This document shows positions 1 to 7,981 of a stretch of DNA of 23,342 nt, one piece after another. The position numbers and the translations under genes are program-made. Source of the stretch: an uncultured Lachnospiraceae bacterium (GTDB taxonomy: Bacteria > Bacillota > Clostridia > Lachnospirales > Lachnospiraceae); the NCBI GenBank assembly GCA_910585765.1, contig CAJUES010000055.1, forward strand, positions 1 through 23,342, read 5' to 3'. Positions within the stretch are counted from its first letter, which is position 1; each line of letters begins with the position of its first letter. Below the pieces are notes generated by a model that saw only the letters and a list, made by a program, of their open reading frames with translations, ran no database searches and was not told where the DNA came from.

Positions 1-42
1 GCTGACGAGTTGTTGGAGAAGATCGGGCGGTTCTGTGTGTGA
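1..42 (+). CDS. 3' end of an unidentified upstream gene
   Basis: Frame 1 is open from the first base and reads ADELLEKIGRFCV before a TGA at 40-42. Only 13 residues are present, so no family can be assigned. It is treated as the tail of an upstream gene because it ends 15 bases before a clean promoter and the residues look like an amphipathic helix. No terminator is visible between it and the tyrS promoter. Confidence 0.4.
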   Translation, partial: ADELLEKIGRFCV

Positions 43-57
43 ACCTCGAAAATCCCA

Positions 58-86
58 TTGACAAATGATGATCAAATTGATACAAT
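58..86 (+). promoter_or_regulatory. sigma-A promoter of the T-box-tyrS transcript
   Basis: TTGACA at 58-63 and TACAAT at 81-86 are separated by exactly 17 bases, close to a perfect vegetative promoter. Transcription should start near 93, which places the whole T-box leader downstream. A strong constitutive promoter fits a gene controlled by leader attenuation. Confidence 0.88.
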
Positions 87-92
87 CATGAA

Positions 93-464
93 TATCGATA
101 AAAGCTGTGAAAAGAATAAGTACCTTTCATGGGAACTTACAGAAAGCCGCCGGCTGATGAGAGGCGCAGGGGAAAGTGAAAGGGAATACCTCTTGGAGCT
201 GCGCACCGAAATCTGCGCGCGTACAGATCAGCGCAAAAGTAGGCTGCGACGGAGTCACCGAACGTTATATCGGGAGGAGTATCGGAAATATACATTTGCT
301 GGTCAAAAAGCGCAGCTTTTTGTAGTTGAATGCGGCAGCCGCATTCAACATGTTTTCCCGTACTTGCTGAGGCGCAGGGCGTGAGTCCTGTGTGAAAAAA
401 GGTGGTAACACGTGGTTTATACCTCGTCCTTTGAACGTATTAACATTCAAGGGGCGATTTTTTT
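93..464 (+). promoter_or_regulatory. T-box leader specific for tyrosine tRNA
   Basis: The roughly 370-base leader between the promoter and tyrS has the parts of a T-box. A specifier-loop sequence GGGAATACC contains the Tyr codon TAC at 187-189, inside a long GC-rich stem I. A T-box sequence AAAAAGGTGGTAACACGTGG lies at 396-415, with TGGT at 403-406. A rho-independent terminator follows. The T after TGG can pair with an A discriminator base, as in tRNA-Tyr. The expected behaviour is that uncharged tRNA-Tyr stabilises the antiterminator and lets transcription into tyrS. The T-box sequence is a variant of the usual TGGNACCGCG. Confidence 0.88.
425..464 (+). terminator. T-box attenuator terminator
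   Basis: An 11-bp stem (425-435 with 446-456, three G-T wobbles) closes a 10-base loop and is followed by ATTTTTTT at 457-464. It lies directly after the T-box sequence, where the competing antiterminator would use bases around 403-430. It is the default off state of tyrS. Confidence 0.87.
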
Positions 465-497
465 GTCCCTTGCACGCGGGCTCGGTGCGATGAAGGA

Positions 498-527
498 ACT
501 GGGAATGCCCGAATGGGCATTCCCAGT
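498..527 (+). repeat. 13-bp perfect hairpin before tyrS
   Basis: ACTGGGAATGCCC at 498-510 is followed by a GAAT loop and its exact reverse complement at 515-527. It lies after the T-box terminator and ends 14 bases before the tyrS ribosome binding site. No T-run follows, so it is not a terminator. Possible roles are a 5' stabiliser of the antiterminated tyrS mRNA, a processing site, a protein-binding site, or a copy of a small dispersed palindrome. The sequence alone does not decide. Confidence 0.75.
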
Positions 528-555
528 CGGGCAGGTATGAAAGGAGAAGGAAGAA

Positions 556-1779
556 ATGCAATTGTACGATGAATTGGTGGCAAGAGGTCTGATCGCCCAG
601 GTGACAGACGAGAACGAGATCAAGGAGATGATCAACAACGGGAAGGCAGTCTTTTATATCGGTTTTGACCCGACGGCGGACAGCCTGCATGTAGGGCACT
701 TCATGGCGCTCTGTCTGATGAAGCGGCTCCAGATGGCGGGGAACAGGCCGATCGCCCTGCTCGGCGGCGGCACGGCGATGATCGGGGATCCGTCAGGAAA
801 GACCGACATGCGCAGGATGATGACAACGGAGATGATCCAGCACAATGTGGACTGTTTTAAGAGGCAGATGAGCAGGTTTATCGAGTTTGGCGAGGACAAG
901 GCGATGATGGTCAACAATGCCGACTGGCTGCTCGACCTGAATTATATGGACGTGCTGCGCGAGATCGGGCCTCATTTTTCCGTGAACCGCATGCTTGCCG
1001 CGGAGTGTTACAAGCAGCGCATGGAGAAAGGGCTCACATTTCTGGAGTTTAACTACATGATCATGCAGAGCTTTGACTTCTACACATTGTTCCAGAAATA
1101 CGGATGCAATATGCAGTTTGGCGGGGACGACCAGTGGAGCAATATGCTCGGCGGCACGGAGCTGATCCGCCGCAAGCTCGGCAAGGACGCATACGCCATG
1201 ACGATCAATCTCCTGCTCAACTCCGAGGGCAAGAAGATGGGCAAGACCGAGTCGGGCGCGGTGTGGCTCGACGCGGAGAAGACTTCGCCGTATGAGTTCT
1301 TCCAGTACTGGCGGAATGTGTCGGATGCAGATGTGATCAAATGCCTGAAAATGCTCACATTCCTTCCGCTCGAGGAGATCGAGGCGATGGAGAAATGGGA
1401 GGGCAGCGAGCTCAACAAGGCAAAGGAGATCCTCGCGTTTGAACTGACGCAGCTGGTGCACGGCACGGAGGAGGCACAGAAGGCGAAGGAGGCAGCCGCG
1501 GCGCTGTTTGCGGGCGGGGCGAACTCAGAGAACATGCCAAAGACCGTGCTCTCCGACGGAGACTTTGCGGACGGCAGTATAGATATCCTGACACTTCTCG
1601 TCACAGCGGGCATGACCGCATCGAAGTCGGAGGCGAGGCGTGCCGTGGAGCAGGGCGGTGTGTCTGTCAATGGGAACAAGGTCACTGACGCGAAGGCGGC
1701 ATACACCAAAGACTCGTTCGCAGAAGAGTTTGTCCTGAAAAAGGGGAAGAAGAATTTCCAGAGAATCTGTATCGGATAG
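556..1779 (+). CDS. tyrS: tyrosyl-tRNA synthetase
   Basis: This enzyme activates tyrosine with ATP and charges tRNA-Tyr in the cytoplasm. The 407 residues match the usual bacterial TyrS length. The class I signatures are visible: HVGH at residues 45-48 (HIGH motif) and KMGKT at 227-231 (KMSKS motif). FGGDDQWSN in the middle is typical of the tyrosine pocket. The last 60 or so residues form an S4-type RNA-binding domain (SEARRAVEQGGVSVNG). The ATG at 556 follows AAGGAGAAGG at 541-550. The gene stands alone behind the tyrosine T-box and ends at the hairpin cluster shared with prs. Confidence 0.97.
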   Translation: MQLYDELVARGLIAQVTDENEIKEMINNGKAVFYIGFDPTADSLHVGHFMALCLMKRLQMAGNRPIALLGGGTAMIGDPSGKTDMRRMMTTEMIQHNVDCFKRQMSRFIEFGEDKAMMVNNADWLLDLNYMDVLREIGPHFSVNRMLAAECYKQRMEKGLTFLEFNYMIMQSFDFYTLFQKYGCNMQFGGDDQWSNMLGGTELIRRKLGKDAYAMTINLLLNSEGKKMGKTESGAVWLDAEKTSPYEFFQYWRNVSDADVIKCLKMLTFLPLEEIEAMEKWEGSELNKAKEILAFELTQLVHGTEEAQKAKEAAAALFAGGANSENMPKTVLSDGDFADGSIDILTLLVTAGMTASKSEARRAVEQGGVSVNGNKVTDAKAAYTKDSFAEEFVLKKGKKNFQRICIG

Positions 1780-1797
1780 TTGTATCGAGTTAATCGC

Positions 1798-1875
1798 GTA
1801 GGGGAATGACCTTCTCCCCTACTCGCGCGCCGGGCACCCGTCAGCTTTTGCTGACATGCTTCCTTGAGGTGCCCG
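1798..1875. other. two stacked hairpins in the convergent tyrS/prs gap
   Basis: The first hairpin pairs GTAGGGGA (1798-1805) with TCCCCTAC (1815-1822). The second pairs CGGGCACC (1831-1838) with GGTGCCCG (1868-1875) and encloses a nested stem GTCAGC/GCTGAC (1840-1845 with 1850-1855) with a TTTT loop. Neither has a T-run, so they are not simple terminators. They lie in the tyrS 3' UTR, before the terminator at 1881-1916. They could protect the mRNA 3' end, or be a dispersed structured repeat. Confidence 0.6.
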
Positions 1876-1880
1876 TGTGC

Positions 1881-1916
1881 ATAAAAACGAGCAGGCGTAG
1901 GCCTGCTCGTTTTTAT
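1881..1916. terminator. bidirectional terminator shared by tyrS and prs
   Basis: A perfect 16-bp stem (1881-1896 with 1901-1916) has a GTAG loop, an A-run on one side and a T-run on the other, so it can stop transcription from both directions. The prs stop codon (TAA, minus strand, 1913-1915) lies inside the stem, which is unusually tight packing. Confidence 0.92.
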
Positions 1917-3109
1917 ATCTTAAAGATCTCGTTGCCGTTGAGATAAAGTTCTATGATATTCTGGATCTTCTCGGTAGGAGTTGTCACCTGTTCGATGGAC
2001 AGGTCGTGATTGAGGAAGTCTATGATAGAAGCGAGGAACTTGCTCATGTCAGCCTCGAGATAGTACGGTTTGGTCAGCAGTTCGGGCGGGCGGTAGCTCA
2101 AATTGGTCGTGATCACCCGGTCAAACACCCTCTCCTCATATGCCCTGTCAAATGCGGCAAGACCGTTTGTGAAGATTCCGAATGTAGTGCAGATAAACAC
2201 GCGCTTTGCCTTCATTGTCTTGAGCTGTCTGGCGGTGTCGATCATGCTGTCGCCCGATGAGATCATGTCGTCAATGATGATGATGTCCTTGCCCTCGATC
2301 TCGTTTCCGAGAAATTCGTGGGCGACGATCGGGTTCTTGCCGTTCACGATCCGGGTATAGTCGCGCCGCTTGTAAAACATACCGGTGTCGGCGCCGATCA
2401 CGGTGGAGAAATAGATCGCCCTGTCCAGCGCCCCCTCGTCGGGCGAGATGACAATGATATGGTCCTTGTCCAGGATCAGGTCCTTCTCCGCGCGCAGGAG
2501 TGCCCTTGTAAACTGATAATGCGCTGTGAAATTGTCAAAACCGTTCAGTGGCGCGGCATTCTGTATTCTGGGATCATGGGCGTCAAACGTGATGAAATTG
2601 CGGACACCCATCTGGGTGAGCTCCTTGAACGCATAGGCACAGTCCAGGGATTCTCTTCCGTTGCGCCTGTGCTGTCTGCCCTCGTACAGGAAAGGCATGA
2701 TCACACTGATGCGGTGGGCTTTTCCGTTTGTCGCAGCTATGACACGCTTCAGATCCTGATAGTGGTCGTCAGGGGACATGTGGTTTGTGTAACCGTTCAT
2801 TTTGTATGTCAGGCTGTGATTGCACACATCGACGAGGATGAAAAGATCTTTTCCGCGCACGGTCTCCTCCAAAACAGCCTTTCCCTCGCCGCTGTTGAAG
2901 CGGGGCGTGTCGAATCTGAAGAGATAGTTTTGTTCTGCGTAACCCTGAAAAGCGGGATCATTGATGTATACGTTGTTGACCTTGCTGCGAAAGTCCACAA
3001 GATAATTGTTGACCTCATTTCCAAGTTCCGCGGCGCTGTTGAGGACCAGCAGTTTGAGCGGGGCTACGGGCATGGCATTTTTGAGCTGTTTCAGATATGA
3101 CATTGGCAT
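1913..3109 (-). CDS. prs: ribose-phosphate pyrophosphokinase (long clostridial form)
   Basis: This enzyme makes PRPP from ribose 5-phosphate and ATP for purine, pyrimidine, histidine and tryptophan synthesis. Family features are the flexible-loop start KRR (residues 247-249), FDAHDPRIQN (175-184, in place of the usual DLHA region), RQHRRNGRES (145-154) and the PRPP-binding stretch IIIIDDMISSGDS (276-288). At 398 residues it is longer than the roughly 315-residue classical enzyme. The PRPP loop is also non-standard (DDMISSGDS rather than DDxxDTGGT). Both features fit a long Prs variant I recall from Lachnospiraceae. Two in-frame ATGs exist, at 3109 and 3103. The AAAGGA at 3119-3114 is only 4 bases from the first and 10 from the second, so 3103 may be the true start. 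The gene is monocistronic and divergent from the DUF512 gene. Confidence 0.88.
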   Translation of the reverse strand: MPMSYLKQLKNAMPVAPLKLLVLNSAAELGNEVNNYLVDFRSKVNNVYINDPAFQGYAEQNYLFRFDTPRFNSGEGKAVLEETVRGKDLFILVDVCNHSLTYKMNGYTNHMSPDDHYQDLKRVIAATNGKAHRISVIMPFLYEGRQHRRNGRESLDCAYAFKELTQMGVRNFITFDAHDPRIQNAAPLNGFDNFTAHYQFTRALLRAEKDLILDKDHIIVISPDEGALDRAIYFSTVIGADTGMFYKRRDYTRIVNGKNPIVAHEFLGNEIEGKDIIIIDDMISSGDSMIDTARQLKTMKAKRVFICTTFGIFTNGLAAFDRAYEERVFDRVITTNLSYRPPELLTKPYYLEADMSKFLASIIDFLNHDLSIEQVTTPTEKIQNIIELYLNGNEIFKI

Positions 3110-3135
3110 ACAGTCCTTTCTGTTTTTCTTGGGAA

Positions 3136-3155
3136 CTGTTCAGAGAACTGAACAG
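3136..3155. promoter_or_regulatory. palindrome in the prs leader
   Basis: CTGTTCAG-AGAA-CTGAACAG is a perfect 8-bp inverted repeat in the untranslated leader of prs, between its predicted start of transcription (about 3217) and the start codon. It could be an operator for a dimeric repressor or an RNA hairpin. No T-run follows on the minus strand. Confidence 0.5.
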
Positions 3156-3223
3156 CCGCCCTGGAGCGTGTTTGAAGACGGAAAGTATTTTCATACACGC
3201 GCTAAAACTCGTTCCAAATATAT

Positions 3224-3252
3224 TTTATATCATTCAGGTAGTGACACGTCAA
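3224..3252 (-). promoter_or_regulatory. prs promoter
   Basis: Reading the minus strand, TTGACG (3252-3247) and TATAAA (3229-3224) are 17 bases apart. This gives a leader of roughly 110 bases before prs. Confidence 0.75.
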
Positions 3253-3269
3253 GAAATTTCTAGTATTAT
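3241..3269 (+). promoter_or_regulatory. promoter of the DUF512-der-plsY-gpsA cluster
   Basis: GTGACA (3241-3246) and TATTAT (3264-3269) are 17 bases apart and about 35 bases upstream of the DUF512 start. Its -35 box lies directly beside the -35 box of the oppositely directed prs promoter (3247-3252), so the two promoters share the same stretch of DNA. The match to consensus is moderate. Confidence 0.55.
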
Positions 3270-3305
3270 TATGTTATAAAGGATTTTGAAAAGGAAAAGG
3301 GATTC

Positions 3306-4631
3306 ATGAAAAAAGAGCATTTACACATCGTAGACAGCGTGGCGCCGGGGAGCATTGCCGGGGAGCTTGACATTGAGGCGGGCGACGCCCTTGTCGAGAT
3401 CAACGGCAATAAGATAGAAGACATATTTGACTATCAGTACTATACACAGGACGAATACATCGAAGTGCTGATCCGGAAACCGTCGGGAGAAGAATGGATT
3501 CTTGAAATCGACAAAGAATATGACGAGGACTTAGGCATCACCTTTGAGAACGGGCTGATGGACGATTACCGCTCCTGCCGCAACAAGTGCATATTCTGCT
3601 TTATCGACCAGATGCCAAAAGGAATGCGGGACACGCTCTACTTCAAGGATGACGACTCGAGGCTTTCCTTTCTGCAGGGAAATTATGTGACACTCACCAA
3701 TATGTCCGATGCGGATGTCGACCGCATCATCCGATACCGCCTTTCGCCGATCAACGTCTCCTTTCAGACGACGAATCCCGCGCTGCGCTGCAAAATGCTG
3801 AACAACCGTTTTGCGGGGCAGGCGCTGGAAAAGGCGTGGAAGCTTGCCAGGGCAGGGATCACCATGAACGGACAGATCGTGCTGTGCAAGGGGGTAAATG
3901 ACGGGGCGGAGCTGGAGAGAAGCATCAGCGACTTGTCCGCTTACCTCCCAAATCTCGAGAGCGTCTCCGTCGTTCCGGTCGGATTGTCAAAATACCGTGA
4001 CGGTCTGTTTCCGCTGGAGCCCTTCACCCCGCAGGACGCCAGGCAGGTGCTCGCCGCGATCCACAAGTGGCAGGACAAGCTCTATGATGCGCATGGCGTA
4101 CATTTTGTTCATGCGAGCGATGAGTGGTATATCCTTGCGGGGGAGGAGCTTCCGAAGGAGGAGCGCTACGACGGCTATCTGCAGCTCGAGAACGGTGTCG
4201 GCATGCTGCGGCTTCTGATCGATGAGTTTCAGGCGGCATTTGATGCGCTTCGGCAGGCGGGCGATGTGGATGCTGCGCCCAAAGAACTGTCGATCGCGAC
4301 GGGAAAGCTCGCTTGCGGCTTTATTTCAGATATGGCAGGGCAGATCACGGCGGCGTTTCCGCAGATAAAGATCCATGTCTATGCGGTTCGCAATGACTTT
4401 TTCGGGGAGATGATCACGGTCTCAGGTCTGCTGACAGGGCAGGATCTGCGGGCACAGCTCAAAGGAAAGGCGCTGGGGGACAGGCTGCTGCTGCCGCAGA
4501 ATGTGTTAAAGAGCGGTGAGACGGTGTTCCTCGACGATATGACGCTCGCCGAACTCGAAAAAGCTTTACAAGTGCCGATAGATATTGTAAAATCAAGCGG
4601 GCAGGATCTGCTGGATGCGATATTAAAATAG
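3306..4631 (+). CDS. DUF512 protein with PDZ and radical SAM-like domains
   Basis: This 441-residue protein of the DUF512 family has no established function. Residues 1-70 form a PDZ-like domain (VDSVAPGSIAGELDIEAGD). A CxxxCxxC cluster follows at C91, C95 and C98 (CRNKCIFCFIDQ), the pattern that binds a 4Fe-4S cluster in radical SAM enzymes. The C-terminal half is the DUF512 domain (SIATGKLACGFI, LPQNVLKSGE). AAGGAAAAGGG lies just before the ATG at 3306. It is the first gene of the run leading into der, plsY and gpsA. Its constant position next to der in Clostridia suggests a link to ribosome assembly or translation, but that is inference from context. Confidence 0.9.
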   Translation: MKKEHLHIVDSVAPGSIAGELDIEAGDALVEINGNKIEDIFDYQYYTQDEYIEVLIRKPSGEEWILEIDKEYDEDLGITFENGLMDDYRSCRNKCIFCFIDQMPKGMRDTLYFKDDDSRLSFLQGNYVTLTNMSDADVDRIIRYRLSPINVSFQTTNPALRCKMLNNRFAGQALEKAWKLARAGITMNGQIVLCKGVNDGAELERSISDLSAYLPNLESVSVVPVGLSKYRDGLFPLEPFTPQDARQVLAAIHKWQDKLYDAHGVHFVHASDEWYILAGEELPKEERYDGYLQLENGVGMLRLLIDEFQAAFDALRQAGDVDAAPKELSIATGKLACGFISDMAGQITAAFPQIKIHVYAVRNDFFGEMITVSGLLTGQDLRAQLKGKALGDRLLLPQNVLKSGETVFLDDMTLAELEKALQVPIDIVKSSGQDLLDAILK

Positions 4632-4738
4632 CGGTATTCAAATAATATATAGAAGCGATACTGTGGGGCGTATGACGGATTTTGGCTGATTTGGTAAATA
4701 AAAACAAAAATACGGATAGAAATGGAGATACAGGATCA

Positions 4739-6079
4739 ATGGAACAGAGAACCAAGAAACCGATCGTAGCGATCGTGGGACGCCCGAACGTGGGGAAATC
4801 GACGCTGTTCAATATGCTTGCCGGGGACAAGATCTCGATCGTGAAGGACACACCGGGCATTACCAGGGACCGCATTTATGCGGATGTGAGCTGGCTGAAC
4901 TGGAATTTTACCATGATCGACACCGGCGGCATCGAGCCGGACAGCAAGGATGTGATCTTGTCGCAGATGCGCGAGCAGGCGCAGATCGCGATCGATACGG
5001 CGGACGTGATCATTTTTCTGGTCGATGTGCGCCAGGGGCTTGTGGATGCGGACTCGAAGGTGGCTGACATGCTCAGGAGAAGCCACAAGCCTGTAGTGCT
5101 TGTCGTGAATAAGGTGGACAGCTTTGCCAAGATGGAGGCGGATGTCTATGAATTTTATAATCTGGGGATCGGCGAGCCGTATCCGATCTCGTCGGTCAAC
5201 AAACTCGGCCTGGGCGAGATGCTCGACGCGGTGACGGAATATTTTGACAGGGACGCATTGACGGAGGAGGACGACGACAGGCCGCGGATCGCCATTGTCG
5301 GGAAACCAAACGTGGGAAAATCGTCCATCATCAACAGGATCGCGGGCGAGGATCGCGTGATCGTGTCCGATATCGCAGGTACGACGCGGGACGCCATCGA
5401 CACACAGATCGTGTACAATGACAAAGAATATGTGTTTATCGACACAGCCGGGCTCCGCCGGAAAAATAAGATCAAGGAAGAGCTCGAGCGCTTTATGATC
5501 ATCCGCACGGTGAGTGCGGTGGAGCGCGCCGATGTGGTGGTGCTGGTGATCGATGCGGTGGAGGGCGTCACAGAGCAGGACGCCAAGATCGCGGGGATCG
5601 CACACGACAGGGGCAAGGGCATCATCATCGCGGTGAACAAGTGGGATGCGATCGAAAAGGACGACAAGACCATATACCGCTTCACGGAAAAAGTGCGCAA
5701 CACGCTGTCCTTCATGTTGTATGCGGAGATCGTGTTCATATCCGCAGTCACAGGACAGCGGCTGGGCAAGCTGTTTGACACGATCGACATGGTGATCGCA
5801 AACCAGTCCATGCGCATCTCGACCGGTGTAGTCAATGAAATCGTCACAGAGGCAGTGGCGCTCCAGCAGCCGCCATCGGACAAGGGAAAGCGGCTCAAGA
5901 TCTTCTACACGACGCAGGCAGGCGTGAAGCCGCCGACATTTGTGGTGTTTGTCAACGACAAAGAGCTGATGCATTTTTCGTACACCAGATATCTTGAGAA
6001 CAAGATCAGGGAGGCGTTCGGCTTCAGGGGAACCCCGCTGAAATTCATCATCAGGGAGCGGAAAGAGGACAAGAAATAA
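4739..6079 (+). CDS. der: ribosome assembly GTPase Der (EngA)
   Basis: Der is a GTPase with two tandem G domains needed for maturation of the 50S ribosomal subunit. Domain 1 has GRPNVGKS at residues 14-21, DTPGITRDR and NKVD. Domain 2 has GKPNVGKS at 188-195, DIAGTTRD and NKWD. The C-terminal KH-like domain runs from about residue 350 to the end. The frame stays open upstream to a TTG at 4682. I chose the ATG at 4739 (446 residues) because it places the first P-loop at the family's usual distance from the N-terminus and because the upstream extension, rich in Asn and Lys, has no counterpart in the family. The ribosome binding site is weak (GGAG about 11 bases away, or AGGA about 3 bases away). 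Confidence 0.95.
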   Translation: MEQRTKKPIVAIVGRPNVGKSTLFNMLAGDKISIVKDTPGITRDRIYADVSWLNWNFTMIDTGGIEPDSKDVILSQMREQAQIAIDTADVIIFLVDVRQGLVDADSKVADMLRRSHKPVVLVVNKVDSFAKMEADVYEFYNLGIGEPYPISSVNKLGLGEMLDAVTEYFDRDALTEEDDDRPRIAIVGKPNVGKSSIINRIAGEDRVIVSDIAGTTRDAIDTQIVYNDKEYVFIDTAGLRRKNKIKEELERFMIIRTVSAVERADVVVLVIDAVEGVTEQDAKIAGIAHDRGKGIIIAVNKWDAIEKDDKTIYRFTEKVRNTLSFMLYAEIVFISAVTGQRLGKLFDTIDMVIANQSMRISTGVVNEIVTEAVALQQPPSDKGKRLKIFYTTQAGVKPPTFVVFVNDKELMHFSYTRYLENKIREAFGFRGTPLKFIIRERKEDKK

Positions 6080-6135
6080 ATCATTATCAAAAATCATAAT
6101 AACATAATAATAATTAGAAAGGTCGTATTTGGAAA

Positions 6136-6783
6136 ATGATTCGGTTGGTATGCTTGTTGATCGGTTATATTTTTGGCTGTTTTCAGACGTCGTACATCTA
6201 CGGGAAGCTGCACGGCATCGATATCAGACAGCATGGGAGCGGCAATGCGGGAACGACAAACTCCCTCCGCGTCCTCGGGAAAAAGGCAGGCGCGATCGTG
6301 CTGCTCTGTGATATCGTCAAGACAGGGCTTGCCATGACGGTTGTGAGACTGCTGTTCCGGGCACAGTACGGCGACATCTTGTATCTGCTTGTGATCTATG
6401 CGGCAGCGGGAGCGATCCTGGGACACAATTTTCCTTTTTATCTGGGCTTTAAGGGCGGAAAGGGGATCGCCTGCACGGCAGGGCTTGTGATCTTTTTCCA
6501 CCCGTATATGCTTATTCCGCAGGTCATCACTTTTTTCGGGATCTTCTTTGCGACGCACTACGTGTCGCTCGGCTCGCTGGTGGTGGAGGTCGTGCTGATC
6601 GCGGAGATGGTCATCTTCGGACAGATGGGAGTCTGGGGAATGGATCAGGCGGCGCTAAATGAACTCTACCTCGTGACGGTGCTGCTGGCGCTGCTCGCCT
6701 TTTGGGGACACCGCGCCAACATTAAGCGGCTGATACATAAAGAGGAGAGAAAGACGTATATTAACAAGAGAGAAGAGCGATGA
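6136..6783 (+). CDS. plsY: glycerol-3-phosphate acyltransferase PlsY
   Basis: This inner-membrane enzyme transfers an acyl group from acyl-phosphate to glycerol 3-phosphate, making lysophosphatidic acid for phospholipid synthesis. The 215 residues contain several hydrophobic spans, the first at residues 2-16. The signature GSGNAGTTN lies at 34-42 (usually GSGNxGATN) and KGGKG at 106-110. The C-terminal tail is highly charged and cytosolic-looking (EERKTYINKREER). AGAAAGG lies about 13 bases before the ATG, a longer gap than usual. It lies between der and gpsA, and gpsA makes its substrate. Confidence 0.95.
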   Translation: MIRLVCLLIGYIFGCFQTSYIYGKLHGIDIRQHGSGNAGTTNSLRVLGKKAGAIVLLCDIVKTGLAMTVVRLLFRAQYGDILYLLVIYAAAGAILGHNFPFYLGFKGGKGIACTAGLVIFFHPYMLIPQVITFFGIFFATHYVSLGSLVVEVVLIAEMVIFGQMGVWGMDQAALNELYLVTVLLALLAFWGHRANIKRLIHKEERKTYINKREER

Positions 6784-6860
6784 GGACGGGGATGATCCCG
6801 GGCAGATGCAGAGAAAATATACGGTAAAATGATGCGATAAGGGAAAGGGTGGTGTGCCAT

Positions 6861-7883
6861 ATGGCAAGGATAGGAATGATCGGAGCAGGCAGCTGGGGAA
6901 TCGCGCTGACGGTGCTGCTGCACAACAACGGACACGACATCACAGTGTGGTCGGCATTGAAAGATGAGATCGACATGCTTGGCAGGGAGCATGAGCATAA
7001 GGACAAACTTCCGGGTGTGAAGCTCGCGGACGATATCGTGTTCACGACAGAGCTTGCAGACGCCGTGAAAGAAAAGGATATTCTGGTACTTGCAGTGCCT
7101 TCCTCGTTCACAAGGGCAACGGCATGCAGCATGAAAGAATGCGTGGCAGAAGGACAGATCATCGTGAATGTGGCAAAGGGGATCGAGGAGTCCTCGCTGA
7201 TGACGCTCTCACAGGTGATCGAGGATGAGATACCGCAGGCGGACGTGGCGGTTTTGTCGGGACCTTCCCACGCGGAGGAGGTCGGAAAGTGCATCCCCAC
7301 CACGATCGTGGTCGGCGCAAAGACCAGAAAGACGGCGGAATTTATTCAGACAGTATTTATGAGCGATGTGTTCCGGGTGTACACGAGTCCGGATGTGCTC
7401 GGCATCGAGCTCGGCGCGGCGCTCAAGAATGTGGTCGCCCTGGCGGCAGGCATCGCGGACGGACTCGGCTACGGCGACAACACAAAGGCGGCGCTCATCA
7501 CGCGCGGCATCACGGAGATCGCAAGGCTTGGCATGGAGATGGGCGGCAGGTTCGAGACATTCTGCGGGCTGTCCGGCATCGGCGATCTGATCGTGACCTG
7601 CGCGAGCATGCACAGCCGCAACCGGCGTGCCGGGATCCTCATCGGACAGGGCAGGACGATGGAGGAGGCGATGGCGGAGGTCAGGATGGTGGTCGAGGGC
7701 GTGTTCTCTGCAAAGGCGGCGATGCGGCTGGCAGAAAAATATCATGTCGAACTGCCGATCATAGAGCAGGTGAACGAGGTGCTGTTTCAGGGCAAGACAG
7801 CGGCGGCGGCAGTTAAGGATCTGATGATACGCGACAAGAAGATCGAGATCGCGCACGATGAAGAGTGGGGTGAGGTCAATTGA
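6861..7883 (+). CDS. gpsA: NAD(P)-dependent glycerol-3-phosphate dehydrogenase
   Basis: GpsA reduces dihydroxyacetone phosphate to sn-glycerol 3-phosphate in the cytoplasm, feeding PlsY encoded just upstream. The Rossmann dinucleotide loop GAGSWG is at residues 8-13. The conserved helix with KNVVALAAGIADGLGYGDN and the TRGITEIARLG stretch mark the catalytic C-terminal domain. The frame is open to a GTG at 6849, but the ATG at 6861 (340 residues, MARIGMIGAGSWG) fits the family start and is preceded by AAGGGTGG. In related genomes the next gene is usually spoIVA; here about 4 kb of other genes intervenes. Confidence 0.96.
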   Translation: MARIGMIGAGSWGIALTVLLHNNGHDITVWSALKDEIDMLGREHEHKDKLPGVKLADDIVFTTELADAVKEKDILVLAVPSSFTRATACSMKECVAEGQIIVNVAKGIEESSLMTLSQVIEDEIPQADVAVLSGPSHAEEVGKCIPTTIVVGAKTRKTAEFIQTVFMSDVFRVYTSPDVLGIELGAALKNVVALAAGIADGLGYGDNTKAALITRGITEIARLGMEMGGRFETFCGLSGIGDLIVTCASMHSRNRRAGILIGQGRTMEEAMAEVRMVVEGVFSAKAAMRLAEKYHVELPIIEQVNEVLFQGKTAAAAVKDLMIRDKKIEIAHDEEWGEVN

Positions 7884-7981
7884 AGGACAAACCTGACGAG
7901 GATGTACGATCAGACAGAGGGAGAGCGGTTTAGAAAGGAAAAAAGCGATGGGAGTTAGCTCGTTTTGAAAGGAATTTTGCT

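Noticed and set aside
58..384. Open frame of 108 codons on the plus strand
   Set aside because: It starts on the promoter -35 box (TTG) and runs through the T-box stem I; no ribosome binding site, and the region is a regulatory RNA.
2318..3100. Open frame of 260 codons on the plus strand
   Set aside because: Antisense shadow of prs, which has clear family motifs in the other strand.
4736..6097. Open frame of 453 codons on the minus strand
   Set aside because: Exact antisense of der with no motifs of its own (His- and Asp-rich composition typical of a shadow).
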